Assembly (NCBI RefSeq): GCF_004217315.1
Contig: NZ_SGWR01000003.1
Location: forward strand, 1-64,000
Direction: 5' to 3'
From: Corticibacter populi
GTDB taxonomy: Bacteria > Pseudomonadota > Gammaproteobacteria > Burkholderiales > Burkholderiaceae_C
DNA: 64,000 nucleotides
Shown here: piece by piece, positions 7,555 to 16,078 of the stretch
Position numbering within the stretch: the stretch's first letter is position 1
Layout: each line of letters begins with the position of its first letter
The notes under the pieces: generated by a model
What the model saw: only the letters and a program-made list of their open reading frames with translations
The model's database searches: none
What the model was told of the DNA's origin: nothing
Position numbers and translations under genes: made by a program

Positions 7555-9984
7555 ATGGCTACGGTTTCCAAACGCTCGCCATTGCTGATGCGTATCGTCG
7601 GAGGGCTGCTGGCCCTCCTGGGTCTGGTGCTTGCCGCAGGGGGGGCTTGGCTGATCGCCCTGGGTGGCTCCTGGTTCTACCTGTTTGCCGGGCTTGCCAT
7701 GGCGGGGGTGGGTGTAGGCTTGGTGCGCGCACGCGCCTGGGCGCTGTGGCTGGCGTTGGCCTTGCTGTTAGCCAGCGCGATCTGGGCATTCAGCGAAGTC
7801 GGTACCGACTTCTGGCAATGGGTGCCGCGCTCGATCGCCTTCCTGGTGGTGGCGCTGGTGGCCGCCATCGCCGCGCCGCGCCTTTACCGTGATGGCGACG
7901 TCGGCGACCGGCCCGCGCTGGGCCGCAAGCCCGCTGGCGCGCTGGCGCTGGTATTGCTGGCGGGCATCGTCGGCATCTTCGCCGGCATGTTCCGCCCGCA
8001 CCCTACGGTGGTCGCCAAACCGGACGCCAGTGCCCCGGTCGTCCACCCTGATGCGGGTCAGGACAGCGGCAACGACTGGCCGGCCTGGGGCCGCAACACG
8101 GGTGGCAACCGCTACGTGCAGTTCGATCAGATCAACAAGGCCAACGTCAAGGATTTGCAGGTGGCCTGGACTTACCGCACCGGCGACTTGGCCGTCGATG
8201 GCGCTGAGTATCAGGTCACGCCGCTCAAGATCGACGACACCTTGTACCTGTGCACGCCGCTGAACAAGGTGATCGCCGTCGATGCCGTGAGCGGCCAGGA
8301 AAAATGGCGGTACGACCCCCAACCGAAGATCACCGCTAGCACTCGCGGCTGGAAGCGCTGCCGGGGCGTCGGCTACGCTGATCTGGATCAGTTACGCCCT
8401 TCGCCCGATGGACACACCACGGAGGCGAACACAGCCATGCCAGCCACCTGCCGCAAGCGCATCGTCAGCACGACCATCGACGCGCGCCTGTTCACGCTCG
8501 ATGCCCAGACCGGCAAGCTGTGCGAGGACTTTGGCAACCAGGGCTTCGTCGATCTGACCGTGGGCCTGAGTCCCACCCCTGCCACCAGTGACGAGGGCAC
8601 CTACAACGTCACCTCGGCACCGCTCGTGGCTGATGGCGTGGTCATGGTGGGTGGGCGCCTCAACGACAACCTCACGGTGGGCGAGCCCTCGGGCGTAGTA
8701 CGTGGATTCGACGTGTCTACCGGCGAACTGCTGTGGGCCTGGGATGCCGCTCGTGGCGCCAGCGATAGCAGCCCGCTGCCCGCCGGCGAAACCTACGCGC
8801 CAGAGACACCCAACTTCTGGGGCACGGCCGCCTACGACCCCGAACTGGGCCTAGCCTATTTTCCCACAGGCAACCAGACGCCCGATTTCTGGACTGGCAA
8901 CCGCCACCCTTATTCCGACGAGTACAACGACTCGATCGTGGCCGTGGAACTGAAGACCGGCAAGGAGCGCTGGCACTTCCGTACCGCTAACATTGATCAG
9001 TTCGACTACGATGTGTCGTCGCAGCCCATCCTGCACGACTTGAAGAAAGCCGACGGCAGTGTCGTTCCGGTGGTGATCCAATTGACCAAGCGTGGTCAGG
9101 TGTTCGTGCTCGACCGACGCGATGGCACGCCGGTGGTGCCGGTGGAGTACCGCAAGGTCTCCACCGACGCGATGCCCGGCATGCAGGTGGCCGATACGCA
9201 GCCGCATTCGGCCATTTCGGTGGGAACCGAGCCGTTCAAGGAATCGGACATGTGGGGCGCGTCGATCTTCGACCAGCTCTACTGCCGTATCCAGTTCAAA
9301 CAGATGCGCTGGGAGGGCGAATTCACCCCGCTGTCCGACAAGCAGCGCACGCTGATCTACCCTGGCTACTACGGCGGCATGAATTGGGGCGGCGGCGCAC
9401 TCGACGCGGCCACTGGCACGCTGATCGTCAACGACATCCGCATGGCGCAGTGGGGCCGCTTCATCAAGCAGGACGAGGCCTTGCGCATCGGCCTCAAGCC
9501 AAGCACTGAGGGGGAGTACTCCACCCAGACCGGCACGCCATGGGGCGTTGAGCGCTCCATGTTCATCTCGCCATTGGGCGTGCCTTGCTTCAAGCCGCCA
9601 TTCGGCACACTGAGCGCCATTGACCTGGCCTCTGGCGAGACCAAGTGGCAGGTGCCGATGGGCACGATTCAAGATGCGCCAGTGCACGGCATCGTGCCAG
9701 GCGTGCGCATTCCGTTGGGCATGCCGACCATGGGCGGCCCGCTGGTCACTGGCGGCGGCCTGACCTTCTTCCACGGCACGCTCGACTACTACGTGCGCGC
9801 CATGGACAACGACACCGGCGAAGAGCTGTGGCGCGGCCGCCTGCCCGTGGGCGGGCAGGGCGCGCCGATGAGCTACGTCGGCGCCGATGGCAAGCAGTAC
9901 GTGGTGGTGGTCGCTGGCGGCGCTACGCGCACCGGCACCAACGACAACCGCGGCGACTACGTCATCGCCTACCGGTTGCCGTAA
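7555..9984 (+). CDS. Membrane-bound PQQ-dependent dehydrogenase (glucose/quinate/shikimate type)
   Basis: An 809-residue inner-membrane quinoprotein whose catalytic domain faces the periplasm. It oxidises sugars or quinate/shikimate and passes electrons to ubiquinone. Residues 1-150 contain five hydrophobic helices. The eight-bladed propeller then begins with DWPAWGRNTGGNRYVQFDQI, followed by repeated propeller motifs such as AVSGQEKWRYDP and NFWGTAAYDPELGLAYFPTG. Length and layout match Gcd/QuiA; the sequence alone does not separate glucose from quinate specificity, so no symbol is given. AGAGG lies upstream of the ATG, 15 bases after the MFS gene, so same operon. Confidence 0.9.
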   Translation: MATVSKRSPLLMRIVGGLLALLGLVLAAGGAWLIALGGSWFYLFAGLAMAGVGVGLVRARAWALWLALALLLASAIWAFSEVGTDFWQWVPRSIAFLVVALVAAIAAPRLYRDGDVGDRPALGRKPAGALALVLLAGIVGIFAGMFRPHPTVVAKPDASAPVVHPDAGQDSGNDWPAWGRNTGGNRYVQFDQINKANVKDLQVAWTYRTGDLAVDGAEYQVTPLKIDDTLYLCTPLNKVIAVDAVSGQEKWRYDPQPKITASTRGWKRCRGVGYADLDQLRPSPDGHTTEANTAMPATCRKRIVSTTIDARLFTLDAQTGKLCEDFGNQGFVDLTVGLSPTPATSDEGTYNVTSAPLVADGVVMVGGRLNDNLTVGEPSGVVRGFDVSTGELLWAWDAARGASDSSPLPAGETYAPETPNFWGTAAYDPELGLAYFPTGNQTPDFWTGNRHPYSDEYNDSIVAVELKTGKERWHFRTANIDQFDYDVSSQPILHDLKKADGSVVPVVIQLTKRGQVFVLDRRDGTPVVPVEYRKVSTDAMPGMQVADTQPHSAISVGTEPFKESDMWGASIFDQLYCRIQFKQMRWEGEFTPLSDKQRTLIYPGYYGGMNWGGGALDAATGTLIVNDIRMAQWGRFIKQDEALRIGLKPSTEGEYSTQTGTPWGVERSMFISPLGVPCFKPPFGTLSAIDLASGETKWQVPMGTIQDAPVHGIVPGVRIPLGMPTMGGPLVTGGGLTFFHGTLDYYVRAMDNDTGEELWRGRLPVGGQGAPMSYVGADGKQYVVVVAGGATRTGTNDNRGDYVIAYRLP

Positions 9985-10135
9985 GCCTCAACGCTGCTAC
10001 AACACGCAGCACCCGAGCTGCAAGCAGGCAGCTTCGCACCCCTCGGCCCGCGCGGCCGGAGGTCATTCGGGACGGTGCCATGCCCCACCCACTGGCCGCA
10101 TTGGCGCCGCTCCCGCTCACACAAGGAGAGTCCCC

Positions 10136-10936
10136 ATGAACATCGACCTTTCCGGCAAGACCGCCCTCGTCACCGCCTCCACCGGCGGCATCGGACTGGC
10201 CATCGCGCAAGGGCTGGCCCGAAGCGGTGCGCGCCTGATCCTCAACGGCCGCAACGAGGCCAGCGTGGCGCGCGGCCTGCAGGCGCTACGCGAAGCCGCG
10301 CCCGATGCGCAGGTACATGCCGTCGCCGCCGACCTGGGCGACGCCGCCGGCGTGCAGATGCTGCTGGACGGCGTGGGCAGCCAGCCCATCGACATCGTGA
10401 TCAACAACGCCGGCACCTACGGCACGCTGGACTTTTTTGACACCGACGATGCCACCTGGGAGCACTACTGGCAGCTCAACGTGATGTCGGGGGTGCGACT
10501 GTCGCGGGCGTTGCTGCCGGCCATGGTGCAGCGCGGCTGGGGGCGAGTGGTGTTCATCTCGTCCGAGTCGGCGCGCAACATTCCAGCCGACATGATCCAT
10601 TACGGCGTCAGCAAGACGGCGCTGTTGAGCCTCTCGCGCGGCCTGGCCAAGCGCGTGGCCGGTAGCGGCGTCACCGTGAATGCGGTGCTGCCCGGCCCCA
10701 CCACGTCCGATGGCTTCATTGCCATGCTGGAAAAGCAGATCGCCGGCACCGACAAGACGCTGGAGCAGGCGGGGCGCGAGTTCGTCATGACCCACCGTCC
10801 CAGCTCGGTGATCCAGCGCCCGGCCAGCACCGAAGAAGTGGCCAACATGGTGGTCTACGTCGCCTCCGAGCAGGCCTCGGCCACCTCGGGCGCCGCGCTG
10901 CGCGTCGATGGCGGCGTGGTCGACGACATCGTCTGA
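10136..10936 (+). CDS. SDR-family oxidoreductase
   Basis: Classical short-chain dehydrogenase of 266 residues. It has TASTGGIGLAIAQGLARSG for NAD(P) binding, NNAG, the catalytic Ser in VFISSESA, YGVSK for Tyr/Lys, and a terminal LRVDGGVVDDIV. It resembles 3-oxoacyl-ACP-reductase-like SDRs of unknown substrate. The start is the ATG after AAGGAGAG; the open frame extending to 9887 is a read-through of the upstream gene region. The 150-base spacer before it contains small hairpins but no obvious terminator, so it probably belongs to the same transcript. Confidence 0.88.
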   Translation: MNIDLSGKTALVTASTGGIGLAIAQGLARSGARLILNGRNEASVARGLQALREAAPDAQVHAVAADLGDAAGVQMLLDGVGSQPIDIVINNAGTYGTLDFFDTDDATWEHYWQLNVMSGVRLSRALLPAMVQRGWGRVVFISSESARNIPADMIHYGVSKTALLSLSRGLAKRVAGSGVTVNAVLPGPTTSDGFIAMLEKQIAGTDKTLEQAGREFVMTHRPSSVIQRPASTEEVANMVVYVASEQASATSGAALRVDGGVVDDIV

Positions 10937-10978
10937 CGCCTCCTAGCCTGCCCGCACCCCACTTTGACAGGAGTTTTC

Positions 10979-11725
10979 ATGTTCCGATCGCCCCGCCTGG
11001 GCCTGTTCGCCGCTTCCATCGCGATGTGCGCATTGACTGCGTGCTCAAGCACGCCAACCGCGCCAAGCCCTGCGGCCAATGCCGACGCCGACGCGCCTGC
11101 GCTGTTCAGCACCATCGCCCTCAGCCCCGCTGCCTACGACGAATTTGCCACAGTGATGCAGGCCAATGCGCAGGCTTCGCGCGCCGAGCCCGGCAACGTT
11201 TCGTTTGAGGTGTTCCGCCCCGAAGACGGCACGCCAACGCTGCTGCTGTTCGAGCGCTGGGCCGACCAGGCCGCCATCGCGCAGCACGACAGCCAGCCCC
11301 ATCTGACCGCCGTGCAGAATGCCGTGCGCACCGCAGGTGCCCAAGCGTCTACGCTGCACACGCTGGTCGAAGTGCAGCCCTCCGGCGCCGCCACGCGCCG
11401 CGCCCCGCTCGATGCTGCCACGTCGCGCAACGTGCTGGTGGTGCTCAAGGTCAAACCCGAGGCCGAAGCCACCTTCGTGCAGGCCTGGCGCGATGTGTTC
11501 CCGCACGCCCGCTCGGCCCCTGGCAACGCCGTGTTCGAGATCTACCGCGACACCCTCACGCCGCAGACCTACGTGCTGATCGAGCGCTGGGACAGCGCCG
11601 CCGCGCATGAGGCTCACCTGGCCCAGCCATACTCGGCCGCGCTCGATGCCGTGCTGCCCGACACATTGGCCGCGCCCATCGTCGATGGCGAGAGCCGCTT
11701 CCTCGCCCACGGCGTGCTGGACTGA
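10979..11725 (+). CDS. Lipoprotein with two antibiotic-biosynthesis-monooxygenase (ABM) domains
   Basis: Predicted lipoprotein: the signal peptide ends in LTAC with lipidated Cys22. Two ABM-like modules follow (about residues 43-135 and 150-245). Each has the pattern of a short strand, a helix with E/A-rich face, PGN-x-x-FE and LxxERW (PGNVSFEVFR...LLLFERW and PGNAVFEIYR...YVLIERW). ABM proteins such as YgiN act on quinols or small aromatics without cofactor. A duplicated, lipid-anchored version is uncommon. RBS CAGGAG lies upstream of the ATG at 10979. It stands between an SDR and an FMN reductase, so a role in quinone or aromatic redox chemistry at the envelope is plausible but unproven. 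Confidence 0.8.
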   Translation: MFRSPRLGLFAASIAMCALTACSSTPTAPSPAANADADAPALFSTIALSPAAYDEFATVMQANAQASRAEPGNVSFEVFRPEDGTPTLLLFERWADQAAIAQHDSQPHLTAVQNAVRTAGAQASTLHTLVEVQPSGAATRRAPLDAATSRNVLVVLKVKPEAEATFVQAWRDVFPHARSAPGNAVFEIYRDTLTPQTYVLIERWDSAAAHEAHLAQPYSAALDAVLPDTLAAPIVDGESRFLAHGVLD

Positions 11726-11786
11726 GCGCCCAACCTGCCTGCACTTGCCTTTTCCTCTCTTTCTGCAACCACCCAAGGAGCCCTTC

Positions 11787-12356
11787 ATGAGCAAACTCCG
11801 CATCGGCGTCATCGTTGGCAGCAACAGTCAGTCGTCCATCAACCGCAAGCTGGCCCAGGCGCTGGTGAAACTGGCCCAGAACGAGGCCGAGTTCACCTTC
11901 ATCGATCTGGCCGCGCTGCCCTTCTACAACCGCGACGACGACGCCGCCTACCCGGCCGCCTTCCAGCAGCTCAAGGACACCGTGCGCGCGCAGGACGGCA
12001 TCCTGTTCGTCACGCCCGAGCACAACCGCTCGGTGCCGGCGCTGCTCAAGAACGCACTGGACGGCGCCAGCCGCCCCTACGGCACCAGCGCCTGGTCGGG
12101 CATTCCGGCCGCTGTGATCGGCACCGCTGCGGGCGGCCCCGCCACCTCGATGGCGCAGCAGCACCTGCGCAACATCCTGGCTTACCTGAACATGCCCACG
12201 CTGGGCCAGCCTGAGGCCTTCATCCGCTGGACGCCCGAGTTGCTCGACGCCGAAGGCAACGTCGGCGCCGCCAGTCACGACTTCCTCAAGACCTACATGG
12301 ACACCTTCATCGGCTGGGTCAAGTGCCTGCCCAAGGCGGAGCACCCATGCGCATGA
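11787..12356 (+). CDS. NADPH-dependent FMN reductase (ChrR/YieF-like)
   Basis: Flavodoxin-fold reductase of 189 residues. It shows the N-terminal phosphate loop GVIVGSNSQSSINRKLA, the FVTPEHNRSVPALLKNALD motif that binds FMN in the YieF/ChrR/azoreductase group, and a downstream PAAVIGTAAG. Such enzymes reduce quinones, chromate or azo compounds with two electrons from NAD(P)H. AAGGAG lies just upstream of the ATG. Its 3' end overlaps the next gene, which supports one operon. Confidence 0.88.
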   Translation: MSKLRIGVIVGSNSQSSINRKLAQALVKLAQNEAEFTFIDLAALPFYNRDDDAAYPAAFQQLKDTVRAQDGILFVTPEHNRSVPALLKNALDGASRPYGTSAWSGIPAAVIGTAAGGPATSMAQQHLRNILAYLNMPTLGQPEAFIRWTPELLDAEGNVGAASHDFLKTYMDTFIGWVKCLPKAEHPCA

Positions 12357-12970
12357 GTTTGAGCATGCACGCACCCACGACCATGGCGACTACGGCGCTG
12401 ACGGCCTTGCTGGCACTCGCCGCCTCGGCCTTTGCGGCCGAGCCCAAAGACGCGCGCTCCGCGCCAGCGGCCCGGCAAACGCCGGCGGTCGGCCACTTCA
12501 AGCTGATCGATAGCCTTGACCGCCCGCAGGACGGCTACTGTCTGGACATCGTCGGCTCGGGGCCCCACATCCGCTTTGACCTGCCGATGACCGCGCACAA
12601 CTGCAAGCCCGGCCTCTACGAGGACGAAGCCGTGTCCATCGAGGCCAACGGCCGCATCCGCTTTCCCGCCTACAACGCCTGTGCCACCGTCGCCGGCCTG
12701 AACGGCCGGGCACTGCCGGGCGCCGCCGTGGTGCCGCGCGGCTGCGGCGAGCGCACGCCGTTTCTTGATGCCGAGGCGCTGCAACGCTTTGTCATCCACG
12801 ACGACGGCCGTGTCGAACTGCACGGCTCGGGCCTGTGCATGACCGCCGGCGACCAGTCGGACTCCACGTTCGACGCCTCGCACCGCTGGCGCAGCCTCTA
12901 CATGGACCGCTGCGACGCCATCGACCCGGCCCGCGCCCGCTGGCACTTCGTCGCCCACGAGGGCCGCTAA
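12347..12970 (+). CDS. Secreted protein with ricin-B-like (beta-trefoil) features
   Basis: About 207 residues with a signal peptide (hydrophobic TALTALLALAASAFA, cleavage near AFA-AE). The rest contains repeated short blocks with paired cysteines and patterns like YCLDIVGSG, ACATVAGLNG and GLCMTAGDQS, reminiscent of ricin-B/beta-trefoil lectin repeats. Function unknown; a periplasmic carbohydrate-binding or protective role is possible. Several starts overlap the FMN reductase stop (12347, 12353, 12365); 12347 is a choice, not a proof. It is the last gene of the LysR-flanked cluster, followed by a probable terminator. Confidence 0.7.
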   Translation: MRMSLSMHAPTTMATTALTALLALAASAFAAEPKDARSAPAARQTPAVGHFKLIDSLDRPQDGYCLDIVGSGPHIRFDLPMTAHNCKPGLYEDEAVSIEANGRIRFPAYNACATVAGLNGRALPGAAVVPRGCGERTPFLDAEALQRFVIHDDGRVELHGSGLCMTAGDQSDSTFDASHRWRSLYMDRCDAIDPARARWHFVAHEGR

Positions 12971-12976
12971 CCCCGC

Positions 12977-13016
12977 ATCGCCCGGGCAACCTTAACCGCC
13001 CGGCGACGGCTTTTTC
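12977..13016 (+). terminator. Probable terminator of the LysR-flanked operon
   Basis: An imperfect GC-rich hairpin (CGCCCGGGC around 12979-12987 with GCCCGGCG around 12998-13005) is followed within a few bases by CTTTTTCTTT. It lies just after the last plus-strand gene and before the convergent LacI gene. Confidence 0.55.
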
Positions 13017-13072
13017 TTTGCCTGTACCTGCGTGGCCAGCAAACACCCCCAACGCCACGGGTGCCCTGCTAG

Positions 13073-14101
13073 TTAGCTTTTCAATGCCGTGCTGGCTCTG
13101 GCAATCACCGCAAAGCCCACATCCCGGGCCGGCTCTGGCTGGCCCCCGCGCATGCGCGCAATCAGATCCTGCGCACCTAGGCGGCCAATATTGGCGCCAT
13201 CAATTCGCACAGTCGAGAGCGCCGGGACACAATCGACTGCCAGCGCCTGATCGCCAAATCCCATAACACCCAGCTGTTGCGGTACGTTCAGACCCAGCGC
13301 ATGGGCGTGCGCAAGTACGCCTTGCGCCAAAGCATCGGAGCTGCAGAAAACGGCATCGGCATGGTCGCACTTGGCGCGCAAGGCAGTCAGTGCCTCGCGC
13401 CCACGGCCGAGCTGCGGCCTTTGCTCAGGAAACACCACTTGCACCGGCTCTGGCGCCTGCAGTTCGGCAGCCGCCCGCAAGAAACCTTGTGCGCGACGCT
13501 GCGCGCGACTGTCATCGGCGCGCAGAATGGCCGGCCGCTTATAGCCACAGGCACGTAAATGGTGGAAGGCAGCGCGACCTGCCTCTTCTTGCGAGAACCC
13601 AACGGCCGCGTCCATAGGGTGAGGTATGTAATCCCAAAGCTCTACGACCGGAATATCGGCGCTGAGCAACAAGCGACGAGTGCGCATCGTGTGCTCGGTC
13701 CCTGTGAGCACCACCCCGTCAGGACGTCGGCTGAGCATGGCGGCAAGCCAGGTCTCCTCGTGTTCTACGTCATAGCTGGAAATGCCAAGCGTCGTCTCAT
13801 ACCGCGCTTCAGCCAGTGCAGTGATCAGCGCACCCACCATGTCCGAGAACAGCGAGTGTCCGATGGTCGGCACGATGGCCGCCACCAGTCGCGTTTGGCG
13901 CGAAGTGAGACCACCTGCCAACGAATTGGGCACGTAGCCGGACTGCTCCGCGGCGGATTGCACCCGCAAACGTGTGGACTCCGCCACCAGCTCCGGACGG
14001 TGCAACGCACGAGACGCGGTAATCGGTGAAACGCCCGCCAGCCGAGCCAAATCCTTGAGGGTTGGCGCAGCAGCGCCGCGCGAAAAACTGCGAGTGGACA
14101 C
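13073..14101 (-). CDS. LacI/GntR-type transcriptional regulator
   Basis: LacI-family repressor of 342 residues: HTH and hinge at about residues 13-65 (TLKDLARLAGVSPITASRALH, then YVPNSLAGGL), followed by a periplasmic-binding-protein-like effector domain ending TVRIDGANIGRLGAQDLI. It most resembles the GntR (gluconate) branch, and such proteins sense sugars or sugar acids. It is divergent from the sugar-acid operon starting at 14260, and two related palindromes lie between the genes, one only 31 bases from its own start. Autoregulation and repression of the operon are inferred. Confidence 0.9.
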   Translation of the reverse strand: MSTRSFSRGAAAPTLKDLARLAGVSPITASRALHRPELVAESTRLRVQSAAEQSGYVPNSLAGGLTSRQTRLVAAIVPTIGHSLFSDMVGALITALAEARYETTLGISSYDVEHEETWLAAMLSRRPDGVVLTGTEHTMRTRRLLLSADIPVVELWDYIPHPMDAAVGFSQEEAGRAAFHHLRACGYKRPAILRADDSRAQRRAQGFLRAAAELQAPEPVQVVFPEQRPQLGRGREALTALRAKCDHADAVFCSSDALAQGVLAHAHALGLNVPQQLGVMGFGDQALAVDCVPALSTVRIDGANIGRLGAQDLIARMRGGQPEPARDVGFAVIARASTALKS

Positions 14102-14131
14102 GCGTTGCCTCCTGCGAACACTTGATACACC

Positions 14132-14149
14132 AATGATTGCGTTGTCATG
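14132..14149. promoter_or_regulatory. Secondary LacI-type operator
   Basis: AATGATTGCGTTGTCATG shares the perfect left half (AATGATTGC) of the strong operator at 14226 and keeps five of nine bases in the right half, with the same central CG. It is close to the LacI start, consistent with autoregulation or looping (94 bases centre to centre). Confidence 0.5.
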
Positions 14150-14225
14150 ATAGCACTGACAGCAACCATGCGTTGCAGACTAAATCTAATAGTAGTCCCG
14201 AATGGATACGCGCCGTTAAAACTGA

Positions 14226-14243
14226 AATGATTGCGCAATCATT
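14226..14243. promoter_or_regulatory. Perfect 18-bp LacI-family operator
   Basis: AATGATTGCGCAATCATT is a perfect palindrome with the central CG dyad typical of LacI-family sites. It lies 16 bases before the first gene of the sugar-acid operon and downstream of any promoter in the intergenic region, a classic repression position. Confidence 0.75.
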
Positions 14244-14259
14244 CATGACGGAGACAACG

Positions 14260-15249
14260 ATGGTTAAAGTTCGCGGAGTTTATCGACGGCACCTTCTTTT
14301 GCTCTTGGCTGCGGCAGCGCTCGCGCCGCTGACAGTTGCAGCGCAATCAGACTATCCAAGCCGACCAATCAGCTTGATCGTTCCATTTCCTCCAGGCGGA
14401 CAAACCGATGCAATCGGGCGTCTAGTAGGTGATCGACTGTCCAAAGCGCTGAATCAAACCGTCGTCGTGGAGAACAAGCCGGGCGTTAACGGCTCACTCG
14501 GCTCCGATTTCGTCGCGCGAGCTAAACCCGATGGGTACACGCTGATCATCGGTGGGCCTGGCTCACACGCCATCAATCAACTGGTGAACAAGAACGTCAA
14601 ATACGACACGCGCAAGGATTTCACCCACATTGCCATGATCAGTCGTGGCCCCATGCTGCTGCTGGCAGCACCCACCCTGAACGAGAAAACATTGGCTGAC
14701 GTCGTGAATATGGCAAAAGCCAATCCCGACTCGCTCAATATGGCCCTGACCGGCATCGGCTCGTCGGGCCACATGACGACCGAACTGCTCAAACAAAGCG
14801 CTGGCATCAGCTTCAACGCCGTGCCTTACAAAGGAGACTCGCCCGCGATGGCCGACTTAACCGGTGGCCACGCCGACCTGCTCTTCGTACCCGCTACTTC
14901 CGCCATTCCGTTCGTGCAAAGCGGCAAGCTGCATGCACTAGCAGTAACCAGCGAGAGCCGTCTTCCTGCTCTGCCCGATGTGCCCACCATGGCCGAAGCT
15001 GGCCAACCGCAGGTCGTTAACTATTCATGGGCAAACCTTGCTGGCCCAGCCGGTTTGCCGGATGACATCGTGCAGAGACTCAACGATGCCACCCAGGGCA
15101 TCCTCGCCGAAGCAGACTTTGTTGAGCGGCTGGCGACTATGAGCAATGAACCAACGCCCGGCACATCGCAACAGGCCCGCGATTTCGTCGCTGCAGAAGT
15201 CGCTCGTTGGATCGACGTGGTGGAAAAAGCCAACATTGAGGTCCAGTAA
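14260..15249 (+). CDS. TctC-type tripartite tricarboxylate transporter substrate-binding protein
   Basis: Periplasmic solute-binding protein of the Bug/TctC family, 329 residues. The signal peptide (RRHLLLLLAAAALAPLTVAAQ) is followed by YPSRPISLIVPFPPGGQTDAIGR, the usual N-terminal binding motif, and later by ALPDVPTMAEAG. It captures a carboxylate or sugar acid for a TctAB permease; no TctA or TctB gene is present in the window. Start at 14260 chosen because GGAGA lies about 6 bases upstream. The frame stays open to 14137, but those codons would span the operator. First gene of the LacI-controlled operon; the next gene begins 2 bases after its stop. Confidence 0.9.
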   Translation: MVKVRGVYRRHLLLLLAAAALAPLTVAAQSDYPSRPISLIVPFPPGGQTDAIGRLVGDRLSKALNQTVVVENKPGVNGSLGSDFVARAKPDGYTLIIGGPGSHAINQLVNKNVKYDTRKDFTHIAMISRGPMLLLAAPTLNEKTLADVVNMAKANPDSLNMALTGIGSSGHMTTELLKQSAGISFNAVPYKGDSPAMADLTGGHADLLFVPATSAIPFVQSGKLHALAVTSESRLPALPDVPTMAEAGQPQVVNYSWANLAGPAGLPDDIVQRLNDATQGILAEADFVERLATMSNEPTPGTSQQARDFVAAEVARWIDVVEKANIEVQ

Positions 15250-15251
15250 CC

Positions 15252-16067
15252 GTGCTCCCAGTCAACCACTTCAAGCGCGCTCTGCGCGAGGGCCAGCCGC
15301 AGATCGGCATCTGGTCCACCATCCCCTCGCCCTTTGTGAGTGAACTGATCGGCGGCGCCGGCTACGACTGGGTGTTGATGGACACCGAGCACACGCCCAC
15401 CGACGTGCCTTTGATGCTCGAACAGTTGCGTGCGTTGGCGGCTGCCCAGCCCGCGCCCGGCACCTTGCCCACGCACGCTGTGGTGCGTCCGGCCTGGAAC
15501 GACACGGTGCTCATCAAGCGTTACTTGGATCTTGGCGCGCAAACGTTGCTGTTGCCTTTCGTGCAGAACGCCCAAGAAGCCGAATCGGCCGTGCGCGCGA
15601 TGCGCTACGCGCCTGAAGGAATCCGCGGCATGGGCGGCTCAACCCGAGCCTCCAACTTTGGGCGCACCACCGACTACGTTGCGCGCGCCGCTGACGAGTT
15701 GTGCCTGCTAGTCCAGGTTGAAACGGCAGAGGCACTTGATCAGATCGAAGCCATCGCAGCAGTGGACGGGGTTGACGGCATCTTCATTGGCCCGGCAGAC
15801 CTCTCCGCCAGCTTGGGCTATGCCGGCCAGATGCGACACCCGGAAGTCACCCGCATCATCAACGATGCTCTGGCCCGCATCCGCGCCACAGGCAAGGCAT
15901 CGGGCATTTTGATGGTGGATGCCCAGCGCGCGCGCGAATGCCTGGACCTTGGCGTTCAGTTCATCGCCGTGGCGCTGGACACGATCCTGTTGCGCGATGC
16001 CATGGATGCAGCCGCCGCCCGCTTTGGTCGCAGCGCAACCGGCGCTGGCGCCACCACCTCCTACTAA
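15252..16067 (+). CDS. HpcH/HpaI-family class II aldolase
   Basis: Metal-dependent pyruvate aldolase, 271 residues, starting with GTG. Residues matching HpaI are present: His47 in MDTEHTP, Arg79 in VVRPAWND, Glu157 in VQVETAEAL and Asp183 in IGPADLS. These enzymes split 2-keto-3-deoxy sugar acids or 4-hydroxy-2-oxo acids into pyruvate and an aldehyde. Placed next to a sugar-acid dehydratase, the likely substrate is a 2-keto-3-deoxy sugar acid. With a five-carbon substrate the aldehyde would be glycolaldehyde (inference). Confidence 0.9.
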   Translation: MLPVNHFKRALREGQPQIGIWSTIPSPFVSELIGGAGYDWVLMDTEHTPTDVPLMLEQLRALAAAQPAPGTLPTHAVVRPAWNDTVLIKRYLDLGAQTLLLPFVQNAQEAESAVRAMRYAPEGIRGMGGSTRASNFGRTTDYVARAADELCLLVQVETAEALDQIEAIAAVDGVDGIFIGPADLSASLGYAGQMRHPEVTRIINDALARIRATGKASGILMVDAQRARECLDLGVQFIAVALDTILLRDAMDAAAARFGRSATGAGATTSY

Positions 16068-16078
16068 AAGAGTTTTCG

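Noticed and set aside
9985-10135. Intergenic hairpins as an operon terminator
   Set aside because: Stems such as AGCTGC/GCAGCT are short and lack a following T-run.
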